Source: Sherwoodlollariibacterium sp049275655
GTDB taxonomy: Bacteria > Omnitrophota > Gorgyraeia > Gygaellales > Profunditerraquicolaceae
DNA: 64,000 nucleotides
Direction: 5' to 3'
Assembly: GCA_049275655.1 (NCBI GenBank)
Contig: JBASUY010000003.1
Span: 1-64,000, forward strand
Part shown: in pieces, positions 30,001 to 45,000 of the stretch
Layout: every line of letters starts with the position of its first letter
Position numbering within the stretch: position 1 is the first letter of the stretch
Program-made: the position numbers and the translations under genes
Notes under the pieces: generated by a model
Database searches by the model: none
What the model saw: only the letters and a program-made list of their open reading frames with translations
What the model was told of the DNA's origin: nothing

Positions 30001-33000
30001 TGCATTATCCGTAAACCTGAAAAATTCACTCTGAGGATTATGGCCCGACACAGGGTAAGTAGTAAGGAACACAAACTCTTCGAAGCTTAAGTTATTCTTT
30101 AAATATCCGAAGCGCTGGCGATTAGCCTCTGCTTCATCTCTGGGAAGCTTCTGGTTCAAATCTGCAACCCATACTTTCTGAGAACCCTGATCTGCTAAAG
30201 ATTGCGCCTCAGAAACAGAAACTACTACCGGCCTATTATTACGAAATACAAAGAAACGTAATTGCTCATTTTCAAGGCTATCCAACCTTCCTAAAATATC
30301 GCGGTCAGTAGTCTTTATGATATAACCCTGAGTAAGGGCAATATTTACCGTACCGGCTGCAACTCCAAGCTCCACTTCCTCAAGATTACCGAAGTGCCTG
30401 GAAGGATCAACTTCCACACCGACAAAGCCAAAGAGGTTTCCTGCTTCTTCTGCTAAACGCCTCGTATCCCTTACTGCCCTATGCAGATCAACATCCAGCT
30501 GGCGTGCAGCAATTGCTGATTGTACAGCCTGTAAACGCAAGGCTTCAACATCCTGCCTTAAAGTTGCCGGAACCTCTCTTGAAGCTAATACTGCAGAGAC
30601 TGCTCTTCCTGCCGGTTTAACACTTCCATCCACGCGTAAGAGCCCATAGCTTCTTTCAGATGGCCCTTCTTTAAAGACCTCAGGCTTGGCAGGATTATCC
30701 CGGAAACTGAATACAAAACCTCCGCTTACATTCTGGTTTGCAATTACCTGCTCAAGCAAAGCCCTAACAATAACCGCCTGGGCTTGCGTATTATCTCTTC
30801 CGCCTACAACTGAAGAAGCTCCGATTTCAGATAAGAATACCGGCAGAGGCCTTCCTAATTCATTGTTTAATCTGGCTAAGTCCGCGAAGAAACTTGAAAG
30901 ATCTGCGCCGCGGTAAATATTTACTCCCCAAACCTGTACTGAAGGAGCGCTACGTACAATTTCAGCCGTAGGAAGCTCTCCGTGAACTGTAGCAACGTAA
31001 TGATTCGAATCAACTCTGCGTATAGCTTGCGCAGTGCGTTCTAACGCAGAATACCAGACATTTATATCTCCGCCAAAATACTCCGGATGATAGTTATATT
31101 CATTTCCTAATACCCACATCCTGATTGCCGGATGATTTTTGTAGGTACTGATATACCTGAGCAAACCATCAAGATCAGACATATGGATACTTGAACCGCT
31201 TCCAGCATCATAAGGTATGCCGATTGTTACTGTTAAGCCTGCCTGGGCAATAGCATCAAGCAAAGCTACATCAGTTATAGGCTGATAAGATCTTAGATCT
31301 TTAACCCCTAAGGCAACTGCCGCGGGTATATCCCTGGCAGTAAAGGCCTCATCAATAGTAACACCGCGAATCTGCGGCATGCTTACATCAGAAATGGTTA
31401 TATCAGGAATCTGAAGCGCAGAGGTATCCATAGAAATTACCGTAGAAGTAAGAATATTCGATGGCTGAGTAACCGCGCTTAAAGCAGGCCCAGAAGCCGG
31501 TATGGAAGAGGTTAATACCTGCGGTCCGGCTGATGCTTCTATTGCCATAAACGGCAAGGCAACCAGGCTTAATAACACGACTGCGGTTAAAGTTTTTCCC
31601 CAATTAAACCTTAACCTTGCTTTACCCTTTAAAGACGGAGCTAATTCTATGATCTTTTCATAAACTTGCTGTTCGATCCCCTCTAATGCGCCTTGAGAAG
31701 CTCTAACCTCCTGCTGGGACTTACGTAACTGTGCCCTGGTTACAATACCACCTCCCTTGCCTGCCTGATATTGAAGCCAAGCTAATTTTAGCTTTGCGCT
31801 AGCAAGATCAACAAGCGCAGTCTTATGTTTTATCCCCTGAGATTGGATAAACGCATCAAATACCGACTTGCCAATTCCTAAATCTATGCCCTCAAGGACT
31901 GTATTATTTAAAATGATCCCTAAATCAAACTCGCCTAACGAATCAAACATGCGCTGACGCATAGGAGAGTTATTTTTTGCCAGATCTTCAACGATAGCTT
32001 TAAATCTTGCCTCTACCTTTGTACGCAATTGGGCTATCTGATCTCTCTTAAGGGTATCGCCATCGGTTTTGGTAATCTGCTGGACTACAAAATCAACTAA
32101 TCCACCTATAAAAGAGGCATCCAGCTGCCCAAGTTCCATCGCCCTGCCAATTGCCTTAAGCATATCTTCCTGGGCAAACTCAAATACCTTGGCAACCTTT
32201 TGATCGGTAGTAGCCTTTCTATTGCCCTTAAGCCATCTCTGATATGATTCAGAGACAAAATGGCTGCCTGAATAAGCAAGGTAGGCCTGAGCCTCCAACT
32301 CTCTTAATTCGTTTAATCTTGCTGTTAACTCGGCTTTCTTAAGATTGGTATCCGGAAAACTCTTATGCTGCTCAAGGGCTGATTCAACGGCTACGATATC
32401 CTCATTTAACCGAGAAAGTATAGAGCTAACTTCTGTATCATGATGGGCAACTTGGAAAGCGGAATCACTGCGGTATTTTGCATCTAAAAGCTGTTGGATA
32501 ATTTTGGCTACTTCTTTTATCTGGGCATCTTTCGGAGGAGCCCTGGGCTGTACTGGAGTTTCATCTGCCTGCGCTGGTGCTGAAACCGGCTCAGGGTTAA
32601 CCTGCGTTGATACCTCAGGTACAGGTACAGAAACCTGCTGAACAGGTTCTGCCGGAGTAGACTGTAATTTACTCTCTAATTCTGCCCTCTTCTCAGGAGT
32701 CGAAATATCAATTACCAGCAATCCTTCTCTTAATGGACGTAAAGAAAAAACCTCTAAAATACTTTCTACGGAAATCCGGCTTGCCCCGTTCATGAATAAC
32801 ATCGCTAGTCTGCCCACAAAATTAAGAGGAAAGCCCGTATCGCGAGAAGTTATTGCATTAATACCCAATTTTCTTAACGCCCTGGCGAATACCGGATTAG
32901 CGCTATTTCTTCCCCACAGTAACGGAGATACCGCTTCAATAGTAGTTACATTTTTAAATCTAGGATTAGACTTAATCAGTTCAAGTGTTTGGCTGACTGC

Positions 33001-36000
33001 CCTGAGGGTATCGGCTACAATGGCCTGGTACGGAGATGATTCTCTCCTTAACTGCCTTAAATTGCTGGTGACATGCAAGGTTACTTTATCCCCTTCGCGA
33101 TATGCCGAAACATACTTAGTATTAGTAAGATAATTAAACAGCCTCTCCTGTACCCACTTACCTACGTTCAAACCAATCGGAACAGTAACAAAGAAACTAG
33201 AGATTGCCCCCATTACCCCTACTGCAAAATCAAACCTAACACCCAAAGTAAACAATAAGGTAAAAAATGGTACTAAGATTACTACGGGAACCGCAATGGC
33301 ATGAGGCAAGATCTTTTTAGCAGCAGATATTAATCTGCCAGATAAATCTTGAACCTTGTCCTCAGATAAAACTATTGTGCTTCTTTCCTCAGCCTCACGC
33401 AACGCTTCTTCTGCTTGAGCCTTTTGTCCTGTCTGTGCTTCTGGAGATCTCTTATACTCCGCAAGGATGTTTTCACGGAAATTATTAATAAAAGGAATCT
33501 GGCTTACAAAAGATGAAGCATCATAATAATGGCCATATACGCGTCTACCAATGTATCCTTCAGGAATCTGTTGACGGTATTCTGCTAACGGAATAAACAG
33601 TTCTTTATCTACTTCTACCTGTTGGGCGCGTGTGCCAAAACGGCTGATAGCCGTACCGGTTCCTTGAATACTAACAATCCAAATACGGCCTCTTACATCC
33701 TCAGCAAAAAGATATTGAAGGTTACCGTTTGCAGAAATAACTCGGTAATAATTAAGGTCTCCATAAAGAGTACTTACACCTTCAAAGGCCTCTACAATAC
33801 GGGCAGGTTCATTACCGTCATTAAGCTTATATGAAGACGGAACAGGAACCCCTGTCTTTTTATCGGTTCTGGTAAACCGCCCTATTGAAGGTACACGCAG
33901 AGGAAGATTATGAAGCATGGTCATTTGTTCTTCTCTATCCGGACTAGGATTAACTTTTAATAGACGATAGAAAGCATCGCTATCCGGCATATTATCTGAT
34001 TCAACACGATTATAGAGAGACTCGAATACGCTAAACACTTCGATCGGTATATCGCTCATACGCTCGCCTATTTCAAGCTGCTTAAACTCTTCGAGTTCTT
34101 TACCACCTTTCCCAATCCAACCCATGAATGTCCTATCAGGAACTCTCCATCCGGCTCCAGAATTACCTTTATAAACAACGCGTACAAACATCTCCTGTCT
34201 ACCGTTATTGCTCCTAAAAACATAAACTACAAAGAACGGCCTACCTGACTGTGGTGAGTTGAATGGCCCGCTTATATAATAGGTGGTGCCATTAATACTG
34301 GCCTTTACTTTTGGCCTTAGATCATCACGAGCGCGCGCTAATACTTCACTTCTCTCCATATCGCTATCTTCCAGAACATTGATATCAACGCGGCCTTGAT
34401 CAATCAATTGCAAGAATTCATCAGTAACAGACTTACCCTCCTGCATAGGCTGATGAGAAACAGAATTCAACAGATCTTCTTCTAGCCCCTTAATTCTATA
34501 GTTAGTATCCTCTATCAATTTAACAATACTGGCAATCTTTCTTAATATTCCATCTTTTTGTTCCGGCGTTGCTTTTGATAGCGCGCGCTCAAGGACGTCT
34601 TTATCTGCATTAAGCCTGGCAATCTGCCTTTTCCGGGTTTCAAGCTCTTGACGCCATAACTCTTCTTTTGGCAAATTCTTGCCCTTATGATTATTTAAGC
34701 CATAGTGTGCATCTACTGTCCTAACAAGCGCATCCATATCAAAGACAACTTCAGCTAATAATGCCCTGTTTTCTTTTATCTTCCTATGAATGTTTCTCTT
34801 AGGAATACGAGCATTATCAATATCATCCATAATTTCATCGAGTAATCTATTTGCTTGGGCGCGTCTTTCAATATTATCTTTAATCCTATCCCTGGTCTCG
34901 TTAAAACTAGATACGATGCTTACTATCGAAGCCTGGCCTTTAATATCGCTGTTAGCGGAAACTAAAGCATCGAACTTTGATACAAGATTAGCTACTTCTG
35001 ACTCATCAACTCCCTCTCTTATTCTACTAATTACATCTAACTCCTGCAGTATCGCGCGTAGCGCATTGGCTAATACAGTAATTCTCTGCTCTTCTGCCTT
35101 GCGCTGCGTTTCTTCTACTTGCTTCCTTTCTAAAAGCACTTCGTTTATTCTACTGTTAATTAGATCAACTAATTCAGCTTCTGCCCGCATGCTAAAACCA
35201 TTAGCCTTATCAGTAGCCTTAGAAATTAACCTATCTCTTTCTCTGTTAATTTGTTCTGCGGTCAACAAAGAAGAGAGTTGAGCCAAATCTCTTTCTATGG
35301 AAGCCTTGACCTCATCATAAACTGTAATGAAGTGTTGCTCTTCCTCTAACCTCTGGCGCTCTGCTTCCGCTTGATGTACCAACACTCCACCATCTCCGTC
35401 AGTATTTTCGCCTATTGCAGCTGGTACGATCGAAGCCGCAGAAGCTGGTGATATTTCTGCTGCTGTAGATGGGCTAACTCTCTCATCTATAAATTTTTCG
35501 TGACGAGGCAAATGTAACGCGGCTGGGTCATTTGTGTAGCGTGCTTCTTCTTCATTATCCAACACATAAATCGTTTCTCCTTGCTTATTCACGCGAATTT
35601 TTCTTAGTTTATATCCAGAAACATCCTGTTCTTGCATTATATTTATATCATCATTTACTCCAACAGGCACTATGATCGGCTGCCGTGCTACTGAAGGAGC
35701 AGGTACTGAGGCTGTTTCCTTTAAGAATTCTTCCAAAAGCTCCATTCTCTTAACAGCCTCTTCCTGTTGCTTTCTCAAAGTTTCATCAACAAAACTAAAA
35801 GTAAACGGCTGAATACTGACATCGATCTTACCACCCTCACTCGCAGTAAGTCCAATATCAAATCCTTGGTTAACGCCTCTTGTAAACAAACGTACCGGTT
35901 TATCCAATTCTAATTCCTGCGCTTTTTTAAAAGCAGATTCAGAAATCAACAACTTTTTACCACTTTCATCTAATTTTACTTCAAAGCTTCTCCCCTTACT

Positions 36001-39000
36001 TACTGAAACCTGCTCACCGATTACTACAGGAATAAGGCTTATCGGGTTGTTGTCTTTATCCAAAACTACTTCTAAACTAACCTCTTGATTGCCTTTTCCT
36101 AATTGGGGGATCGAAATTGCTTTACCTTTACGCGCTTCTTCAACGCTCATACTACCAACTACCCTAGCGCCCAATATACCTAATAAAGCCAAATATATTT
36201 TCTGTTCTTTCTCCCCAGCGTTATCTTCTTCCTGGATAGTAACTCGAATCTTCTTATTACCTATATCTATAACTCTTTCGCCATTCTTGCCTAAATTAAG
36301 CTCTAAAGGAGCATTCTTAACGATAAGCACAACCTCTATCTTATCCTTATCTTGCTCTGCTCTTTGCAAGCGATAGCTATTCTCTGCGCCGGGGATAGAA
36401 ACAACAACTGGCCCCTTATCTAAATCAATCGGCTCTACTGTTCCTTCTAAAGATAAAGTTCCGTCTCTGTTTTGAATAAGATGATGCCCCCCGGGCAATT
36501 CCCATGTTGAAACCGAAACGTCTTTTGTAAGATCAATGGTGATGCTGCCCTGCTCGCCTATTTCGGTAACTCTTAATAACTGACCATTGCGGGAAACTAT
36601 CTTGTTAGCTTCTACAGAAACTTCCTCTGAAACTACGGGAGCAATTTCGGCAAACATCCTTCTTATTTCTGCAATAGTTTTATTGCTCGGCCTTGAATGC
36701 CATACAGTATTTCTTAAATCCCCATAGGCTTGCCCGGATTTAGCAGCCCTAACTTGCCTATAACTCTGTATTGCCGCCCAAACATCAAGTTCCTGTAATA
36801 CTTGAAAAACAAAATCTCTTACCTGATCTGAGTCTTGTAACCCACGGGCAATCTCTTTTTGTTTCTCTGTAAATAAATTATCTTCGGTGCTTACTATTAA
36901 CCTTCCCTTGCCTTCCTCTAAAGGCAACCTCCCTCCACTACCTGCTCGTAATACCCATTGAGTTAAATTAGTAAGGTCAAGCAAGCCTGTAACAATAACC
37001 CTAGCAACTTTACCTACATTCTCTGTAGTTCTTTTAAATATATTCTGCCCTATAGGATTACCTTCTAAAACTTCTTTAGGAGATTCACCTAGCTTAACTT
37101 TATCTCTATAAGCAGCGTAACCGTCTGGTAATTTTTCAGGCGATTCTCCTGATACGCGCGGCAATCCGGTTTCTTTATGCACCTCGCCATCAAGCCCAAA
37201 AACAGCAACAGGGCCATCTATAGACCTCGAAGCTTCTTTGGCTATATCACGTCCGTGGTTTTCCGGAGAAGAAAAACGTACATCTAAATCATTTACTGTT
37301 AATAAAGGCTGTTCGCTTACTATCTTTAAATCAATACCTAACTCCTTAAGCGCCAACGCGTCTTTCTTAGGAGTACCGCTTTGAACCACAATCTTGCTCC
37401 CTTCCATAATATGCTTTAAAGCTTCAACATAAGATGTCTGTAGAGAAGACTTACTTAATAAGGCATTTATAATATCCGCTTGATATTTTTGCGGCATCCG
37501 GTCGTGATTCTTGCTTGCATACTCCAATACTGCCTTTATTGATAACCCCAAAGAAACCATAGGATCTCCATGATGAGTGCCTTTATTACGCGTATTTGAA
37601 TCCATGCCTGAGCCTAAATTATAATTAAGCCCACCGTAAGATTGCGGAGTAGTAGAATCGTATTTACTATGCACGTCCTTACCAAACTTATAACGACTTG
37701 CTTCAGCTATAACCCCATCAGAAAACTTATAGAAAGCCTCTATTCCTTCTAAATTAAACCTATCTTTTAAAACCTTAGCTATGTCCTTCCAAGCAAGAGT
37801 ATCTTTTATGCTATCATATATACTCCTTAAAGCCTGCCCTGAAGCTAACTTGTCTACAACAGAAGAGAACGGCGTTTCCTTCTGTACTTCTTGGTCAAAG
37901 GCATTGGTTATTTTTAACTTTGCATCCCTTAATCTCTTGGTTAAAGTGATAAGGAAATCTACTATAGCATCATATCTAGGCTGCAATTCCGGAATCGCCT
38001 CATAAAATCCCGATTCGGATATCTCATGAGAAGGCCTGCCTAATAAAGCATTAAAGTCATCCACGCGTACTGTATCTATCCTCTGTTGCCAATCTACTTC
38101 ATAACCCGCAAACTGAAACTTACGACCCATCTCACGGTGACTTACCGCCGCAGCATCAAGTAAGGTTATTTTTACTCTAGCCTTAGGATTTCTAACTATC
38201 CCGTACTCCCCTGAAACATCTTTAAGAGGAGTATAAATATGCTTGTTTTGGTCATTTACGCTTAATCCTGAATCAGGAGCGCGTAAAACCCGAACATCAA
38301 TCTCTCCTCTATCTATTAAACGCTTAACAAAAACATCATCTAAATAATTTTTAGCTAACTGCTCTTCAGCTAGATGAACTTCACCGGATAATTTGCCCTT
38401 AAAAAGTAAACTGTATAGGCCTATCCATTTAATCTTCTGCTCCATAGCTATAGAAACCATCGAAGCAGCTGTCTTACCCTGGCCTAAAGCAAGAATTGTT
38501 CCAATCTTTCCTAAAATAGTTTGTAACACAGTAGTAGCTATTTGGCCTTCACTATAGTAAGCCCCTGCTACCCGAAAAGCTTCACCTAAGGCTTTTCTCA
38601 TTATTATTTTTTTAGGGTTAATTTTATCTGAAATACGAGTGAGGAGACTTTCTTGGCGAGCCAGAGATTCTGCTGGTAATGAAAATCCTAAATCTACTGC
38701 TACTTGCCTTTCAAGGCGCATACCCCGACTGACATCTTTATCGCTTGTATTAAGTTTATATTCTTGCTTAGCTTGTGGTCCGTTATCAGCAATTAATAAA
38801 TCCGGGGCGAAAAAAACAGGGGTACTTGTTCTTTGGGTAACTGGCGGAGCTCTTGGCATTGTCGCTGAATACTCGGAAACTAAACTAGAAATTGCTGTTA
38901 ATTGAGGCGCTAATCTTCCTGAAAAAGCTGGTAATTCTAACGGCGATACTAAATCCGGCAAAGATGCCTGCGAGTGCGCCTGTTGCGCAAAGTTTAAAAG

Positions 39001-42000
39001 CTTTTCTGCTGCTGCCCCACCTTGCTGTAATACAGGAACGATGTACCCGGAGCGAAAAGCTAAAGGAGATTGGTTTAAACTATGCGCTAACCCTCTCCAA
39101 GCACTAACCTCATCAGCTTCGTGTGATACCAAAGGAATACTACCAAGAGAAATTCCGGGCAGCTGCTGCACCTGGCGGCGGAAAGAATCGGAATCCACAT
39201 AAATACGCCCCAGCCCATTATAACTACCGATTCCGGCATGGCCTCTGGTACCGGTTAATATCCTTAATAGAGGTATGGAGAAAACAGAATAGGCTTCATT
39301 TCCTCTTTGTACAGAACCTCTTAATTTAGCAAACCCTAAAACAAAACCATTAAACCAAATTACAAAATTTATCCAACTATGACGCAAGGTGCTTGTTGGG
39401 CCTTGGTCTGAAATATTAATTCCGACTCTACCTAATTTATCCACGTTTAATTGATTAAAAGGATTAACCCAATTAGATGGAGTTTTACTCTCTAATAAGG
39501 ATTTAATGCCTGATAAAGCACTTTCAAAATCAGTCCGCATTAAACGAACTAATGTTTCTGCTGAAACACCTATTTTACTTGGTAGGGCCGCATTATATAA
39601 AATTAAATTTCGTCCAAATCTTTTTACCGGCATACTAAGGTTAGGAATTGGTATTGCAGAAAACTTAAATGGGTTATGGCTATAAAGAACAACGCGATGG
39701 AATATACCCGAAGGTACAGATGCCCCATCTTTGGTTTTAAGTCCTAATACACTAATCGGAGGAATTTCTTTATGACGTATATACTTATAAAGTCCTTTAC
39801 CTCCTAAATTCATCCAAACTAGATTAGCCGCTTGATAATGACTGCTTAAATTTGCAACACCATTTACGATAGATCGTGCTAGGTTTAACGGAATCAAGGG
39901 TATTGCTAAAGTAGGAACTAAATAGGCTCCGAAAGATAAAGCGCTAATTGGCATATCTTCACCTTCTCTTCTATACCCTAAAGCATTTATTAAATTTTGA
40001 TAATATATATCATTTACTAATGGGATTTTAGGCAGAGAATACTCAATAGTAAATTGTGCAGTATCCCCGCTAAACATAACTTTACCTACCTGTCCGTCAA
40101 TTTTGCCCTCTGTAACTACTCCCCTCTGATTTATGCCCGTAACTGTTAAAACTTTTTCTCCAAATTGATATGCCTGCCCTATCACTGCTCCCGGATGAGA
40201 AGTAGCAGCTCCGGATTGATAAGCTGAAAAACTTCCTGTTGAAGTAGGTAAATTATTAAATGTCTGTAAAGAAAGAAGAGGGGGTAATTTAGAAGAAGAT
40301 TGGTTTTCTGTAGCCGGAACCACAGACTGTTCCGAAATAAATTGATTAACAGAAACTCCTGAACTAGCTTCTCCCATGTTTATAACATGCTCAACTACCG
40401 GCATGTTAAGAGTCTCTGCTTTTGCTGCAGTAAAAGAACTCATTAACCCTCCTCCTAGTAGCATGGTTGCTACAGAAATTGCCCTAAAATTAGATAAAAA
40501 CCTTCCGAGTAAACCCGGGCGTGCTGGAATCCCTGTTTGTCCAGTAGGGGCAGCTAAAGAAGCATTAGTTGTTGATGCACCAGCTGAATTAGCAGGGGTT
40601 AACATACTATTAAGTATGTTATTAATACTCTTAGCGTCACCTTTAAGTTCCGCATCAATATAGACAGCTTGTCGGCTACCATTTCTATCTAAAGATAAAT
40701 GATAATTTAATCCTGTACGAGCTTCCAATCCTTCGGAGAAATAAACAGGTAAACGGTATTCCCCTATTGTGGATAATTCTGCATTACCTGATGATCCACC
40801 TCTAGCAATAAGATTAAGTGCATTGTTATACGCTTCGAAGATTTTTCCCTGAAGAACCATATCCCCGGACTGGCGAGCCAATTTAGAAGCTTCACTAAAA
40901 GAATTTTGCCATACTTGAGCTTCTGCCCCACTTGCTGCCTGAGCAAGCCCGAGATTTAAATAAGTTGAAGCTGAAGGATTAAGTTTTACAGCAAGGTTAA
41001 AATAAGCCTGCGCCTTTTTAAGCTCCATTGCTCTTTGTACTCTTTGTTCAGGGCTCTGCATATAGCCAGCATTTATATAAAATATTCTCCCCATTTCCAT
41101 GGCTTGATTTACTATCTCAGCTCTTGAAGTAACCGCGCGCTTCTCAGCTAGATTAAAATACCTATTAGCCATATCAACGTTCCCGGCATTTAAAGACTGC
41201 CTGCCTAATTCAAATGCACGTTTAGCTGCATTATCTCTAATTGTAATCAAACGTAATGTATGTATATCTTGCGCTAATTGCTCATTTCCAGAAGCTCTAG
41301 CAGATAATTCTCTGGCACGTAAATCGCTAGAGACCGTATCTTTGTTGTTCGCCCCCTGCCAATTGCGGAATTCTTTATTAACCTCGCTTAACTTAGCAGC
41401 CGCATTAAAATCACCCGGGTTCGATAATACAGATTGTGCTAATTGATTATAGGCGCTACTTAATCGCGCCGGATCTGCCTTACCGGTTATTAAATTAATA
41501 TTTAAGCCCAACCCTGAAACCATATTATAATAACCTTGGTTTTTTTCGCTAAGCGTCTTATGCATACTCGGCATAAGATAAAAAAGCCCTGCCCACCCAC
41601 CTATCATTCTCTCTTTCTGACTCATACCGGTTGCAATCTGCTCCCTTACTGTAAGGAAAGAATAGTCTTCTCCTAATTTTACAGCACCTTTAAATTCATC
41701 CGGAATATTCGGGATCTCTTTAATATTCAGCCCTGAAGGCGCAGATATAACTTGCCCATTGGCAAGCTTCCAATATGCTGATTTACCTGCATTAGGATCT
41801 ATGCTGTCCGGATTTGTTACAACCGGCAAACCAACCCTTCTTGTTGAGCCAAGCTCTAAAGCATATTCAATCAAGCTTACCTTTGCCGCTACCCAAGATA
41901 AAGAAACGGGTTCATAAAGTAAGTGTTTTAATACGGAATTACCCGTTAAATATTGAGTAAAAGCATAACTACGTAATCCTACCTCCCTAGGAGTACTAAC

Positions 42001-45000
42001 CATTACCCCGGCAAGTAGCGGTCCTAACAAAACACCGGTTTGCGGAGCAGAGAGAAGCGCTTCTCTTATTGTTTCATTAAACCACCGTGTAGTTTTCCAA
42101 TTCCTAATATCAGAAGAAACAAATATCCGCGCTAAATCCTTAACTTCATGATTAGGGTTATCACTAAAGAAATACCCGGGTAAATATATGTTTAACAGCG
42201 TGCCATGCGGCATATTAAACTTTCCGCTAAAGTATCCTTCTTTAGAAGTATTCTCAAGCGTATGAATTATAGACCTATAAAAACCTGAGTATACTGGGAA
42301 CTGCGCGCTTATTAAAAGCCATTTTAATCCACTGGTAGCAGAGTAAGCAAAAAGCCTCTCTGCTCCGCTTAACATTAAAGAATCAAACCCTGCTGCCGTC
42401 TTAGCTGTTACCCCTGGGGTTAACGAACCAAACTTACTATTTACCTGAGTAGCTTGTGTACCAATTTTACCTAATGCAGAAGCTCCTACAGCTCCCCAAA
42501 ACCAACCTCTAAAAGCAGCAGCTAATGTTCTACCTAATATATTATACCCCGCTTCTCCTCTGCGCGATAAATCAATACCTCTTGCCGCAAAATCATTGCC
42601 AAAATCTCCGCCTATTAAATGGCCAATATAACCCTTACCTATTTGCGCAACAACATTTACCCCTGCGCCTAAACCACCTGCCAATACTCCATACCTAAAT
42701 ATACCTTCTAATGACCTACGTGCAAAACTTGACCCCTCATAAATTGAAGTCTTACCCGTAAGATATTTCGAACCCGCTAACCCACGCAGGAAAAGCGCAT
42801 AAACCATTACATCGTATACACCACTCATATTCTCCGCGCTTGTTAAATTCTCCCAATAAGACTTACCATTGTTCATACTTAATGCTCCGAGATACATCCT
42901 CGCCGCCCCAGCAGTTATAGGCCAAGTAAAATAGCTAATAGCCTTGGTAGGAGAATAATATTTTCCAATGGCTTGAACAAGCCCACTATTAGGAAATATC
43001 GTATTTATACCTGCACCCAATCCATAAATAAACCCAATCTTCCCTGCAGTTAAGCCAAACGGATTTTTTGGATCATGAAAACCTGTAGTTAAAAACTTAC
43101 CTGTATAGTACCTAAACCCTTGTGTATTATCAGCGCCTGTGCGCCAAGCATCGGTTATAACTCCCCAACCTCCTCCGGCAGTGCCAAATTGTACCCCATA
43201 ATTAAGAGCTGTTAAAAATACAGCTCCTGTTTTTAAGGTATTAATTCCTGCTACCTTTAATATCCCAGAAGCTTTAGTAGTAGGAGAGCTTATTAATGTT
43301 GAATTGTTTACTGTATTTGTCAAGCTACCGATTCCTACTCTCAATGTATTTGCTAAAAACAAGGCTGCAAACACTCTTTCTGTTTGCGGTAGAGTCAACC
43401 ATTTTCCGGTATTTATTTTTGACCCTAACTGCGCTATACCTACACCCAATCCAGCAACCGTAGTTGAGCTCAAGATAACGCCACCTGTCTTAGCTAAGAA
43501 AGAACCGCTTGCCCACTTTAAGGTATTTGGGGCAAAAGGATTAACCACAGTATTAATAAATCTTCCTGTAGGAGTATTCCCAAATGCGACCCTTCCTGCA
43601 GGAAGACTAGCGGCTAAAACATTTCTAGCTAACAACCCTACCGCAGCGCCTATACCAACATGTCTACCCCAATTTTTTCCAAACCATTCTCCGGTAACAT
43701 TTCTATTATATATTAATCCACCCGTGGCTCCAACCGCGGCCGAACCGACATTATAAGCAATGGCTGCTCCCGTGGTAGTTACCTTTGCTCCCACTAAAGT
43801 ACTCATTACAGGGCTCAACGCCTGAAAAGCCCCGTAAGTTCCATATCCTTTCCCCAAAGATACTACGTTATCACTAAAACTCTGTAAATGTCCAGTAGCA
43901 AGCACTGAATTAACCTGATTAGTTGCAATAAATAATCTTGCCCAATTTTGGCCGCCTACTAAAGTCTTAGTTAAAAAACCTGTTCCTCCGGCTAACTTTG
44001 AGCTAACACCAGACGGTATCAACATTGCCCAAGTATTGGCGCTTAATTCTTCAGAGCTGGTAAAATTTCCGCGTAAATCATTAAAAACAGTTAACCCTAA
44101 ACCCGTACTTTCTGTCCAAGCTAAAGTACTCCAAAAAGGAGCGTTAGCTCCTAAAAAGCCTGCAGCACTTCCTCCTAAATTACCAATACCTAAAACTCTT
44201 GCTCCAACTACAGTCTCCAGGAATATTTCACTTACATGTCCAATATAGTATAAAGATTTCTGCCAACCGCCAGCATCATAATTAGCCTGAGCTGGATCCC
44301 AAGCGCCTTCCCATGTTTCCCCGGCAACTCCCAATAGCGCACTTCCTATCTCTGTATATTTAGCACCAGAAACAATACCAGACAATCCAATTACCCCTGT
44401 TTTAATAGCCTGCCAACCGCTCTTTGTCTCTGTTTCGCCTGTCAAAATTCCATACGCCGTTTGGTTTGAAGCATCCCAATAATTTTTATAATTATTCTCA
44501 CCTTTTACTAAATAGTCATATGTCCCTACTACTCCAGAAACAATGGCTTGCGTACCAACCCATACAATTCCACTCTTGGCAAGATCAATAGCTATACCTC
44601 CCCCTTCAACCACTCCTCCGGGAAAAGACTCAACTATTTGCCTAAGATCACTCTTCAAATAATCAGGCCTATTAAAGAATCCTATTCCCTTAGCATCAGA
44701 GATGTTGGAAAGTGTAGTATCTACATTATTAAGATATATAAGTGCGGTTTGACTAATCAAAGGATCACTCGTTAAAGCTACAGCATAATTTTGTATAAAT
44801 GTTTTTTGATCGTTTGATGCTCTAACTCCAATGTTATAAGCATCCTCGATCTCTCCTCTACTCATCATATATAAATTTTGACTAATATAGTTAGAATCTA
44901 TCATCTGCGACAAACCTGACCTATCCTCTAAATAGGCATCGATCATAGTATTTAGGCTTTTTATACCTGGATCGGTCAAGGCAAAACTTACCTCTGCCTG

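Noticed and set aside
39080..39130. HExxE motif (SHEADEVSAW) as a zinc peptidase site
   Set aside because: It has no HExxH and no downstream metal ligand could be recognised. The same applies to SHEEIGLGHY near 47450.
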